Below are positions 42,308-50,264 of a DNA stretch of 56,278 nucleotides, one piece after another; position 1 is the stretch's first letter, and each line of letters starts with the position of its first letter. The DNA is from Synergistaceae bacterium. GTDB taxonomy: Bacteria; Synergistota; Synergistia; Synergistales; Aminobacteriaceae. The notes under the pieces were generated by a model. It worked only from the letters and a program-made list of their open reading frames with translations. It did no database searches and was not told the DNA's origin. Where the stretch lies: assembly GCA_017443985.1 (NCBI GenBank), contig JAFSXR010000065.1, positions 1-56,278 on the forward strand, read 5' to 3'. The position numbers were made by a program, and so were the translations under genes.

Positions 42308-43075
42308 GTGAAAAAATTTTTTGTTTTATTCTTACTTGCAATAATTTTTGTTCCGATTAGTGCCTGCGCCGAAAGTTCAATCAAACTCGGCATAATAGGA
42401 GCGATGGACGTTGAGGTTGAAACGCTAAAAAATGCTGCTGAAATATCAAGAAAAATCACAAGAGCAGAAATGGAATTTTGCGAAGGGAAGCTGGGAAACG
42501 TCGATGTCGTCATTGTGAGATGCGGAATGGGAAAAGTAAACGCCGGAATATGCGTGCAAATACTGGCTGATATTTTCAATGTTACTCACGTTATCAATAC
42601 GGGTGTAGCAGGTTCGCTGAATAATGCTCTTAACATTGGCGATATTGTTGTGGCTGTTGACGCTGTCCAACATGATTATGATGTAACGCCCATAAATTTT
42701 GAGAAAGGCGAGATTCCTTATACGGGGCTTGTAGCTTTTAACACCGATGAAAAATTAAGAGAGCAGGCCGTGAACGCCGCTAAAAAAGTAGCACCCGGCA
42801 TTCAGGTTATAAAAGGACGTATCTGCACGGGGGATCAATTCATTGCAACAAAGGAACAGAAAAACAAAATTATTTCGTCATTCGGCGGAGATTGCTGTGA
42901 AATGGAGAGCGGAGCAATAGCCCAAGCATGTTATCTAAATAAAATTCCTTTTGTGATTATTCGTGCTGTTGCAGATAAGGCTGACAAGACAGAGACTGTT
43001 GATTTTCACAAATTTGAAACGCAAACCGCAAAACTCTGCGCGAGTATAACCGAGTATATGATAAAGAATTTTTAG
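42308..43075 (+). CDS. MTA/SAH nucleosidase family protein with signal peptide (exported, possible lipoprotein)
   Basis: 255 residues from a GTG at 42308 with GGAGGG 7 bases upstream. Residues 2-21 are a clear export signal (KKFFVLFLLAIIFVPISACA); ISAC fits a lipobox with Cys20. The rest is a complete MTA/SAH nucleosidase fold: KLGIIGAMDVEVETL aligns with the catalytic-glutamate segment, VINTGVAGSLN is the nucleoside pocket, CCEMESGAIAQ binds the ribose, and IRAVADKAD holds the catalytic aspartate. The family normally cleaves methylthioadenosine or S-adenosylhomocysteine in the cytosol, so an exported form is unusual; purine salvage outside the cytoplasm is one possible role. Confidence 0.82.
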   Translation: MKKFFVLFLLAIIFVPISACAESSIKLGIIGAMDVEVETLKNAAEISRKITRAEMEFCEGKLGNVDVVIVRCGMGKVNAGICVQILADIFNVTHVINTGVAGSLNNALNIGDIVVAVDAVQHDYDVTPINFEKGEIPYTGLVAFNTDEKLREQAVNAAKKVAPGIQVIKGRICTGDQFIATKEQKNKIISSFGGDCCEMESGAIAQACYLNKIPFVIIRAVADKADKTETVDFHKFETQTAKLCASITEYMIKNF

Positions 43076-43085
43076 GAGGGGTTTT

Positions 43086-44468
43086 ATGACGATACCAAAG
43101 AATATTTTTAGAGAATACGACATACGCGGCAACGCTGACAAAGAATTAACTGACGAGACAATAAAATTAATCGGCAGGGCTTACGCTACGTGGCTCAGGC
43201 GCGCTGAAGTTTCCGGAGCCGTTGCTGTCGGAGGCGACGCAAGATTATCAACGCCGCGAATCAAAGACGCCGTAATTGAAGGAATTTTAGCGACGGGGCT
43301 TGACGTTATTGACGTGGGACTTGTAACAACGCCCATGCTTTATTGGAGCCTGATTAAATTTAATCTCAACGGCGGCGTAATGGTAACAGGCTCGCACAAT
43401 CCGCCGGACATGAACGGCTTAAAATTATGCTTTGAGCACGGCACACTGTGGGGCGATGACGTTCAGAACATAAGATTAATTGCAGAGTCAGGAAATTTTG
43501 AAGAAGGTCAGGGCAAATTAACTCACGCCGACATAAACGAGAGTTATATAAAAATGCTCGTATCAAAATTTTCCCTGCCGTTCACAAAAAAATTTAAGAT
43601 CGTGTGTGATAGCGGAAACGGCGCGGCCGGCCCTACAGCTAAAAAATATTTTGAGGCTTTAGGCTGTGAGTGTATTTCATTATTCGATGAGCCTGACGGA
43701 CATTTCCCTACTCACCACCCGGACCCTCAGAAACGTGAAAATCTTAAATTTTTAATCGAGCGCGTTAAATCTGAAAGAGCTGATGTCGGTTTTGCGTTCG
43801 ATGGAGACGCTGACAGGATCGGAGTAGTTGACGATACCGGCGAGGTAATTTTCGGAGACAGGTTAATGACGCTGTACTGGAAAGAAATTTTAGCAGCCCA
43901 CAGGGGCGCAGATGTCATTGTAGAGCCGAAATGCAGCCTTGTCTTGCCGGAGCTGGCTGAAAAATTTGGCGGTAAAGTTCTTTACTGGAAGTCGGGACAT
44001 TCTCTGATTAAAGCCAAAATGCGCGAGATCGGCGCGTTGTTTGCGGGCGAATACTCCGGGCATATGTTCTTTGCCGATGAATTTTTCGGACACGATGACG
44101 CTTTTTATGCCGCAGGGAGGCTTTTGCGTATAATGTCAAAATTTCGTGAGCCTTTATCGCGTTTAATGCGCGGCGTTCCCATTTATAACTCGACTGACGA
44201 GATCAGAATACCTTGTGCTGATGACGTGAAATTTCAAATAGCCGAGAGAATTAAAAATAAAGTCCAAGCTAAACATGAATGCAGCGTCATTGACGGCGTA
44301 AGAATTTTATATCCCGACGGCTGGGGGTTGATACGAGCTTCAAATACTCAGCCGGTCATGGTCGTTCGCTGCGAGGGAAAAACTCAAGAGGCTCTTAAAA
44401 AAATTATGGCCGACGTTAAAAATATTTTGCTTGAGGAAGGACTGCCCGACTTCACATGGACTTTTTAA
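43086..44468 (+). CDS. Phosphomannomutase/phosphoglucomutase
   Basis: 460 residues, four-domain alpha-D-phosphohexomutase. Catalytic phosphoserine Ser103 in TGSHNPPDMNGLK, metal loop FDGDADR (Asp239, 241, 243), sugar loop GEYSGHMFF, and C-terminal phosphate loop RASNTQPVMVVRCEG. It matches the AlgC/ManB dual-specificity group rather than GlmM. It supplies sugar-nucleotide precursors for surface glycans. Starts 10 bases after the nucleosidase gene and overlaps trmB by 13 bases. Confidence 0.92.
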   Translation: MTIPKNIFREYDIRGNADKELTDETIKLIGRAYATWLRRAEVSGAVAVGGDARLSTPRIKDAVIEGILATGLDVIDVGLVTTPMLYWSLIKFNLNGGVMVTGSHNPPDMNGLKLCFEHGTLWGDDVQNIRLIAESGNFEEGQGKLTHADINESYIKMLVSKFSLPFTKKFKIVCDSGNGAAGPTAKKYFEALGCECISLFDEPDGHFPTHHPDPQKRENLKFLIERVKSERADVGFAFDGDADRIGVVDDTGEVIFGDRLMTLYWKEILAAHRGADVIVEPKCSLVLPELAEKFGGKVLYWKSGHSLIKAKMREIGALFAGEYSGHMFFADEFFGHDDAFYAAGRLLRIMSKFREPLSRLMRGVPIYNSTDEIRIPCADDVKFQIAERIKNKVQAKHECSVIDGVRILYPDGWGLIRASNTQPVMVVRCEGKTQEALKKIMADVKNILLEEGLPDFTWTF

Positions 44469-45391
44469 CCGCCACGACGCAGGCAAGGCCGCAATATGGA
44501 ATAATAATTTTCCCTGACAGCGGTCTGCCTCTTCCCGTAAAATTCCGAACGCAGCTTGAAATAGGCTTCGGTAACGGAGAATTTACTGTTCAATACGCAA
44601 AGGCTAATCCCGAAATTTTTTTATACGGAATTGAAATTTCACAGTCATGCGTTTTGCGATGCTCAAGGCGAGCTGCCGGCTTAGATAACTTAAAAATTAT
44701 CAACACTGACGCAAGATATATGCTGCGAGAATTATTTGAAGATGAGACGCTCGAAAAAATTTTTATGCAGTTCCCGTGTCCGTGGCCGGGCAACGGCAAT
44801 GCTCACAGACGTGTTACAGCAAGAGATTTTTCGGACGGACTGGCGGCTGTATTAAAAATCAATGGGATTTTTGAAATGGTATCAGATGATGAAAATTATT
44901 CCCGTGAAGTGTGGCGCGTTCTTGGCCTTCATGAGGCATTGAAAGCAGAAAATTTTGAAATTAATCCAGCGCGTGAGATTACCACAAAATATGAGCGTAA
45001 ATGGCTGGAGCAAGGCAAAAATATTTTTAGATTGACATTCAGAAAATTAAAATCTTTTACGGTTGAGCGGAGAGTATCCCAAGAAATGCACATAAAGATT
45101 AAAAATAAAATTAATAAAAATGACGTTGAAGCACTAAAAAATATTTCGGGCAAGGACGAGAGCAAAAAAGCATTTTGGAAATTCGGAAATAATTTCACTG
45201 ACGGAGAAAAATTTTTGCTTGATACTTTAACAAGCGATGACGAATTTGAGCAGAAATTTTATATAAATATCTCGCCGCGTGATGAGGGATTTTTAATCCG
45301 CCTCGATAAAACTTCAGGGGCGTTCTTAACTCCGGCGGTGCGTTCGGCTTTGACTGACGCAGCGCAAAGGCTTTGTACAGGTAGGAGTTAG
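44456..45391 (+). CDS. trmB: tRNA (guanine-N7)-methyltransferase, long C-terminal extension
   Basis: Makes m7G46 in tRNA. SAM motif LEIGFGNGEFTVQYAK, then the family block IFMQFPCPWPGNGNAHRRV (PDPWxKxxHxxRR in other members, so a divergent version). Residues about 200-311 have no counterpart in the roughly 200-240 residue enzymes of most bacteria; longer TrmB occurs in some deep-branching thermophiles. Overlaps phosphomannomutase by 13 bases, so translation is coupled. The stop codon TAG is in a TAGGAG repeat. Confidence 0.85.
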   Translation: MDFLTATTQARPQYGIIIFPDSGLPLPVKFRTQLEIGFGNGEFTVQYAKANPEIFLYGIEISQSCVLRCSRRAAGLDNLKIINTDARYMLRELFEDETLEKIFMQFPCPWPGNGNAHRRVTARDFSDGLAAVLKINGIFEMVSDDENYSREVWRVLGLHEALKAENFEINPAREITTKYERKWLEQGKNIFRLTFRKLKSFTVERRVSQEMHIKIKNKINKNDVEALKNISGKDESKKAFWKFGNNFTDGEKFLLDTLTSDDEFEQKFYINISPRDEGFLIRLDKTSGAFLTPAVRSALTDAAQRLCTGRS

Positions 45392-45407
45392 GAGGTAGGA
45401 GGCAGGA
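45382..45407 (+). repeat. TAGGAG-type short tandem repeat (copy d)
   Basis: Units TAGGAGT, TAGGAGG, TAGGAGG, CAGGA. It holds the trmB stop codon (second TAG) and the Shine-Dalgarno sequence of rsmD. Confidence 0.75.
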
Positions 45408-45410
45408 TTT

Positions 45411-45890
45411 ATGAAAGATGTCAGGCCGACTTCAGGAAAAGTTTTGCAGGCGTTATTTAATATTTTAGGCGATATTAACGGCGCAAATTTTCTTGATTTA
45501 TTTTCAGGCACTGGGCGCGTGGGACTTGAGGCTTTGAAACACGGCGCGGAGTCATGCGTTTTTGTCGAGAGCGTCAAACAACGGGCCGAAGCAATAAAAA
45601 AAATTGCGCCTGACAATGCCGTTATATTATCGCTCGAAATTCGCCGGGCCGTGTCGTGGCTGGTCAAGCGCGAAATGAAATTTAATATAATTTTTTCCGA
45701 CCCCCCGTATAATTCCGGCTGGTGCGACGAAATTTTGAAACTCCCTAACTTTGAAAAACTTTTTGCTGACGGCTGCGTATTCGTAATCGAACATTCAAGC
45801 CGCGAGACTATGAGCGAAAAAAATAATTTTGAAACAATTTCACGGCGCGATTACGGCGAAACATGCTTAACTTTTATTAAATTGACATAA
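45411..45890 (+). CDS. rsmD: 16S rRNA (guanine966-N2)-methyltransferase
   Basis: 159 residues. Starts KDVRPTSGKVLQALFNILG, the RsmD opening; SAM motif FLDLFSGTGRVGLEAL; catalytic DPPY at 97-100 (IIFSDPPYNSGW). A little shorter than E. coli RsmD (198). The ribosome-binding site AGGAGG comes from the repeat before it. In many bacteria rsmD is followed by coaD; here a MATE exporter lies between them. Confidence 0.9.
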   Translation: MKDVRPTSGKVLQALFNILGDINGANFLDLFSGTGRVGLEALKHGAESCVFVESVKQRAEAIKKIAPDNAVILSLEIRRAVSWLVKREMKFNIIFSDPPYNSGWCDEILKLPNFEKLFADGCVFVIEHSSRETMSEKNNFETISRRDYGETCLTFIKLT

Positions 45891-45901
45891 AATTTTTATC
45901 C

Positions 45902-45910
45902 TGCTATATT
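45902..45910 (+). promoter_or_regulatory. Extended -10 promoter for the MATE exporter and coaD
   Basis: TGCTATATT, extended -10, 40 bases before the MATE start codon. Confidence 0.45.
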
Positions 45911-45949
45911 CGCCCTTGCTTAAAAAACTTGAAAGGACGATTATTTATT

Positions 45950-47296
45950 TTGCAGTCAACATCAAAATCAATACATAGACAAGTAATTTCAAATATAATT
46001 CCGGCTATCATAGTCGAGTTAATGATTTTAATTTATAACCTGGCCGACACGTTTTTTATATCGCAGACTAATGACCCGTTTCAAATTGCTGCGGTGTCGC
46101 TTGCAGGCCCGGTCTTTATGATGTTAATAACAATGGGAATTATTTTCATGGCCGGAGGAATGTCCTGCATCTCACGCGCACTCGGGGCAGGAAATAAAAA
46201 ACACGCTGACAGTTTAGCCTCGTTCTGTATATGGGCGGGAATTGCGGCAGGCGTTTTAATGACGTTTGTATTTATGCTTTTTATCGGGAAAATTTTAATT
46301 GCGATAGGCGCGAGCATAAATACTTTTATTCCGGCTTATACTTATCTTTCAATAGTGATGGCTTCGGCTCCGTTCGTGTTGTTCAGCATGGCCTGCTCAG
46401 GGATTTTAAGAGCTGAAAACCACGCGGCCCAAGCGATGAACGGGCAAATAATCGGGAACGTTGTTAATATAATCCTTGACCCTATAATGATTTTATATTT
46501 CGGCATGGGAATAAAAGGAGCGGCAATAGCTACTGTTTTAGGAACTGTCGCAGGAGCAGGCTATTACATCGGATATTTTTTAGCTGGACAATCATCGCTG
46601 AACATTCACATTAAAAATTTTAATATTAAAAACGGAATTGCCCTGAGCATTTTTGCCATAGGCATTCCTGCGGCCCTTGACCCGTGCCTGATGAGCATAT
46701 CACAGATGATAATGAACTCTTTAATGTCGGCTTACGGTGATATGGCGGTCGCGGCGGCCGGCGTTTCAATGAGGATTGAACAGATAGCCGTTTTAATTGC
46801 GATGGGCTGCGGACAGGGAGTTCAGCCGCTGCTCGGCTTCTGTGTCGGCGCAAAGGACTGGGACAGATACAAAGGCATGTTGAAATTTGCGTTAAAGTTT
46901 ACAATTTCCGTTAGTCTCTTCATGGTCGGAATGTGTTATATATTTACAAACGGAATAGTCAGGGTATTTTTAACAGAGCTGGAAGCGTTCGGTTATGCCG
47001 TAAAATTTTTAAGAATGAAATTAACGAGCAGCGTATTGTTCGCGGTATTCTTTATTTTTATAAATGCTTTGCAGGCAATGGGAGCGGCGAGGGCCTCATT
47101 TATTTTAAGCGTTTGCCGGCAGTGCGTTCTGTATGTTCCGCTGCTTTTCATCATGAATTATTTTATGGGAGCTTACGGGCTTATATGGGCGTTGCCGATG
47201 GCCGAGCTTCTTTCGCTGCTTCAGACCGTTATAATTTACGGAAAAATTGTATTCGAGCCAAAAATTTTTGTTTTATCTAAGTCTAAGTCTAAGTGA
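45950..47296 (+). CDS. MATE family multidrug/toxin efflux transporter
   Basis: 449 residues from the TTG at 45950. AAAGGA (45932-45937) is 12 bases upstream; an earlier in-frame TTG (45929) would put that site inside the gene. Twelve predicted helices; MATE repeats with SIHRQVISNIIPAIIVELMI and LADTFFISQ in helix 1-2 and IGIPAALDPCLMSISQMIMN in the second half. Family members export cationic drugs, peptides or flavins using Na+ or H+. The C-terminus is a tandem SKSKSK made by a TCTAAG repeat. Sits between rsmD and coaD. Confidence 0.9.
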   Translation: MQSTSKSIHRQVISNIIPAIIVELMILIYNLADTFFISQTNDPFQIAAVSLAGPVFMMLITMGIIFMAGGMSCISRALGAGNKKHADSLASFCIWAGIAAGVLMTFVFMLFIGKILIAIGASINTFIPAYTYLSIVMASAPFVLFSMACSGILRAENHAAQAMNGQIIGNVVNIILDPIMILYFGMGIKGAAIATVLGTVAGAGYYIGYFLAGQSSLNIHIKNFNIKNGIALSIFAIGIPAALDPCLMSISQMIMNSLMSAYGDMAVAAAGVSMRIEQIAVLIAMGCGQGVQPLLGFCVGAKDWDRYKGMLKFALKFTISVSLFMVGMCYIFTNGIVRVFLTELEAFGYAVKFLRMKLTSSVLFAVFFIFINALQAMGAARASFILSVCRQCVLYVPLLFIMNYFMGAYGLIWALPMAELLSLLQTVIIYGKIVFEPKIFVLSKSKSK

Positions 47297-47311
47297 GGAG
47301 AAAAATTTTCA

Positions 47312-47788
47312 ATGAAAGTCAGGGCAGTATATCCCGGTTCTTTTGACCCGATAACAAACGGACATATTTATATAGCAGAGAGAGCTGCGGCAATTTTTGA
47401 CGAAGTCATCGTCAGCGTGCTCATTAATGAAAGAAAAAATGCGTCCTTCAGCGTAGAGGAACGCTGCGAAATGGCGCGGGAGTCGTTAAAACACGTCAGC
47501 AATATAAAAATTGACAGCTTCAACGGGCTTTTAGTTGACTATGTCAAGCAGAAAGAAGCCGGCGTGATAATTCGCGGCCTTCGTGCGATGTCTGATTTTG
47601 AATATGAATTTCAAATGGCTTTAATGAACAGGCAGCTGGCTCCAGAAATAGAAACTTTTTTTATAGTTACTGATCCAAAATATTCGTACGTATCAAGCTC
47701 AAGCGTGAGAGAAATTTTTCACTTCGGCGGCACTGTCCGGGACGTTGTGCCCAGCGTAGTATTCGAGAAGCTAACTTCGCGGCGGTAG
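47312..47788 (+). CDS. coaD: Phosphopantetheine adenylyltransferase
   Basis: 158 residues; penultimate step of coenzyme A synthesis. Nucleotidyltransferase motif YPGSFDPITNGH (His18), the GVIIRGLRAMSDFEYEFQMALMN block, and YSYVSSSSVREI. GAGGAG precedes the ATG. Its last 70 bases overlap the convergent phosphatase gene. Confidence 0.95.
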   Translation: MKVRAVYPGSFDPITNGHIYIAERAAAIFDEVIVSVLINERKNASFSVEERCEMARESLKHVSNIKIDSFNGLLVDYVKQKEAGVIIRGLRAMSDFEYEFQMALMNRQLAPEIETFFIVTDPKYSYVSSSSVREIFHFGGTVRDVVPSVVFEKLTSRR

Positions 47789-49539
47789 CTCACACAGAGC
47801 ATTGTAACGTCGTCAAATTGTGGAACGCTGCCGGTAAAATCATTAAGGCTTTTTAGCACGGTGCCTTCAAGTTCCTGCGGTGTTCCGCTAGGATTTTTAT
47901 TAAGAGCTTCGACTAGTCCATCTTCGCCAAAATGTTCGTCATCTTCATTATGAGCATCAACTACTCCGTCAGTGTAAAGAAAAAGCGTGTCGCCTTTGTT
48001 AAGATGTAATTTTCCTGACGAGAATATAATATTTTTTAATATCGCAAGCGGCCGGGCGTGAATGTCGTCTATGATTTTGAACTCTCCGCCAGTGCGTTTT
48101 AATGCCGGGTATTCGTGGCCTGCGTTGACGTAATTTATTTCGCCCGTCGAAATCGTCAGAACTCCAAACCATAATGTAACGAATAACATTGCTTCGTTGC
48201 CTTCGTATAATTTATCATTAACTTCACGGATTATTTCACTAATATCATTACCTGAAGACAAGGCGCAGTCTTTTAGAGTCGTCTTTGCCGTCATCATGAA
48301 CAGAGCCGCAGAAATTCCCTTGCCCGATACGTCGCCGATAACCAGTGCGATGTGATCGTCATCAATCATGAAAAAGTCGTAAAAATCTCCGCCGACCTCT
48401 TTGGCCGGACGCATTGAAGCATATAGCGAAAATTCATCGACGTTCGGAAAATTTTTCGGCAAAATTCCTTCCTGTATTGTCGCGGCTAGTGAAAGCTCTG
48501 TGTTAATTCTTGCGTTGTCAGCCGAAAGCCGCGCAGCCTCTTCGTTATATTGTTCGAGAGTTACGGCCAGTAATGAAACATCATCAGCAAGCCGCCCGAT
48601 CTCGTTGCGTGATTTTATTGTCTCAAGTTCTATGACTATAGAGTTGCTGTCCTTGCGCCTCGTAAATTCTCTGACACTGCTCTGAACTTTTTCAAGAGGC
48701 CGGAGCATCAGCATATAAAGCAGAATTGTTAAGACGGCCCCTGCCGCCACGAGCAAAAGCGCGTTTCTTATTTCGACTGAAATTAAACTGTCATAGATCG
48801 CGTTTTTTACATCGTCCCATAAAAAAGCCGCCGTTATGTGGCATAAAATTTTTCCGTTTATGATTAAAGGCATGTAGCCGTATAAAATTTCCTGATTTTT
48901 TAGCTTTACGTGTTCAAATTCGTCGGACTCCCGGCCTGACTCGTACATGTCTTTTATTACAGGGTGCTTTGACATATCGAGCGACCATATTGTGCCGAGC
49001 TGTTCTTTTATAATTTCGTCGTGATTTTTTTTATCGACGGCGTTGAAAAAAACGAACGCTGAATTAATTTCAGTTTCAAGCGGTCTGACGCAATATAAAA
49101 TAAACGGCTGAAGCATGGTTTTAATTTCGTCAAAGTCCGACATCAATTCCCGATAGCAGTATTCAGCAAATAATAATTGCTGGTCGGGCAAAAGATTTTC
49201 TTCAATTTCCTGAGAAGTGATTTTTTTTCTGTTGATTAAAAATTCGTAAGGGACTTGATTATATTTCCGCAGGTCCTGAAAATTTCTTGAGATGTCAATT
49301 AATTCGTAATTAGTCTGCCAATATTTGAGGAGCCATTCAATCGAAGCGAAGCTGCTCATCATTCCTTCAACGTAGTGAGTTAATCTGCGCTTGTTGTCAA
49401 TCAGACCCGACATATAAAAATCTGAGCCGCTGTCATAAATTGCAAGCCCGTTTGTTGCCACAGCGGCACAGAATAATACAGCAATGATTAAAGCTGTCTG
49501 CGTTAAGATACTTTTATTTTTTTTTGAATCTAACGGCAT
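47719..49539 (-). CDS. Membrane-bound SpoIIE/PP2C-type serine phosphatase with sensor and HAMP domains
   Basis: 606 residues. Helix 1 at about 12-32, a periplasmic sensor region (about 33-255), helix 2 (about 258-280, LLLVAAGAVLTILLYML), HAMP (about 280-335), a coiled stretch, and a PPM phosphatase domain (about 375-580) with the metal residues in EVGGDFYDFF and VIGDVSGKGISAALFMM and the late DDVTML. Such proteins control anti-sigma factor antagonists in response to an external signal. About 25 extra residues after the domain are read antisense to coaD. No partner anti-sigma gene lies nearby. A repeat lies just upstream, and no ribosome-binding site is clear. Confidence 0.88.
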   Translation of the reverse strand: MPLDSKKNKSILTQTALIIAVLFCAAVATNGLAIYDSGSDFYMSGLIDNKRRLTHYVEGMMSSFASIEWLLKYWQTNYELIDISRNFQDLRKYNQVPYEFLINRKKITSQEIEENLLPDQQLLFAEYCYRELMSDFDEIKTMLQPFILYCVRPLETEINSAFVFFNAVDKKNHDEIIKEQLGTIWSLDMSKHPVIKDMYESGRESDEFEHVKLKNQEILYGYMPLIINGKILCHITAAFLWDDVKNAIYDSLISVEIRNALLLVAAGAVLTILLYMLMLRPLEKVQSSVREFTRRKDSNSIVIELETIKSRNEIGRLADDVSLLAVTLEQYNEEAARLSADNARINTELSLAATIQEGILPKNFPNVDEFSLYASMRPAKEVGGDFYDFFMIDDDHIALVIGDVSGKGISAALFMMTAKTTLKDCALSSGNDISEIIREVNDKLYEGNEAMLFVTLWFGVLTISTGEINYVNAGHEYPALKRTGGEFKIIDDIHARPLAILKNIIFSSGKLHLNKGDTLFLYTDGVVDAHNEDDEHFGEDGLVEALNKNPSGTPQELEGTVLKSLNDFTGSVPQFDDVTMLCVSYRREVSFSNTTLGTTSRTVPPK

Positions 49540-49548
49540 CTTTTCAGG

Positions 49549-49610
49549 TAGGAGTTCTTTCCTCGTTCCTGCTCGCTTTTTAATTCCTAACTCCTAACTC
49601 CTCACTTCTC
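49549..49610 (-). repeat. TAGGAG-type repeat pair (copy e), inverted arms
   Basis: Minus strand: GAGAAGTGAGGAGTTAGGAG, TTAGGAATT, then a spacer, then AACTCCTA on the far side (49556-49549). The two arms (49549-49556 and 49589-49596) are complementary over 8 bases. It includes the TGA stop codon of the nuclease gene and ends 10 bases before the phosphatase start. Confidence 0.7.
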
Positions 49611-50246
49611 TTCGCTCCAGAGTCCTCTGCTTTCCTGGCGCGCTTCTCTCTGGAAATGCACGAATAAATTTGAATATCTTGAGTTCGGCTGAACAGTCAT
49701 TAACTGCGCGTAACCGTCAAGCAATAATTTTGCGTTGAACATATATGCGCGTATTGCTTCCTCGCTGTCGAGTTCTTCTCTAGTTGGTTCCTTGAGCCAC
49801 ACGTAAGCTAACATTCTTCCGTAGCGGTCTTTAACTTCAACGTCGGTCTGGAGCCATACGGTTTGATCCGTGAGTTCTTTTTTCGTGAAGTTACTCGCTT
49901 CTTTTCCGTAATATTCGACGGGCTTATTCGGGTGAACTGTCTCTGGGGTATTCACTCCGATAAATCTCACGCGCTCTTTGAGATATTTGCTGCCGTCATC
50001 AAAAATAAAAGAAATTATCGCCGTGTCTCCGTCAACAACGCGCTCAATCTTTGCTTTATAAACGGTATTGCGCCTGATTTCGAGACTCTGAAGAGCATTC
50101 GGGCCTTTATGGTAATGATATTCGCCTGTCTCTTTGTCAACGTGTCCGCCGTTAGCGTCGAGTTTTCCCGGGTGGGCGAATGACATCGAAGCAAGCACAA
50201 GTGTTAAAACAAACGCCAGCGCAAAAATAAATTTACGCTTTAACAT
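49602..50246 (-). CDS. Secreted YHYH-SNase (thermonuclease) fusion protein
   Basis: 214 residues. Signal peptide (about 1-24, KFIFALAFVLTLVLASMSFA). Then a YHYH module at 25-46 (HPGKLDANGGHVDKETGEYH), a short metal-binding-like motif found in secreted proteins. The staphylococcal nuclease domain follows (about 60-175), with VVDGDT, RFIGVNTPE (Arg and Glu of the active site) and DRYGRMLAYVW (second catalytic Arg). The usual catalytic residues are present, so an exported Ca-dependent nuclease is likely. AAAGGA lies upstream. Confidence 0.88.
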   Translation of the reverse strand: MLKRKFIFALAFVLTLVLASMSFAHPGKLDANGGHVDKETGEYHYHKGPNALQSLEIRRNTVYKAKIERVVDGDTAIISFIFDDGSKYLKERVRFIGVNTPETVHPNKPVEYYGKEASNFTKKELTDQTVWLQTDVEVKDRYGRMLAYVWLKEPTREELDSEEAIRAYMFNAKLLLDGYAQLMTVQPNSRYSNLFVHFQREARQESRGLWSEEK

Positions 50247-50264
50247 AAAATCAAGTCCTTTCGA

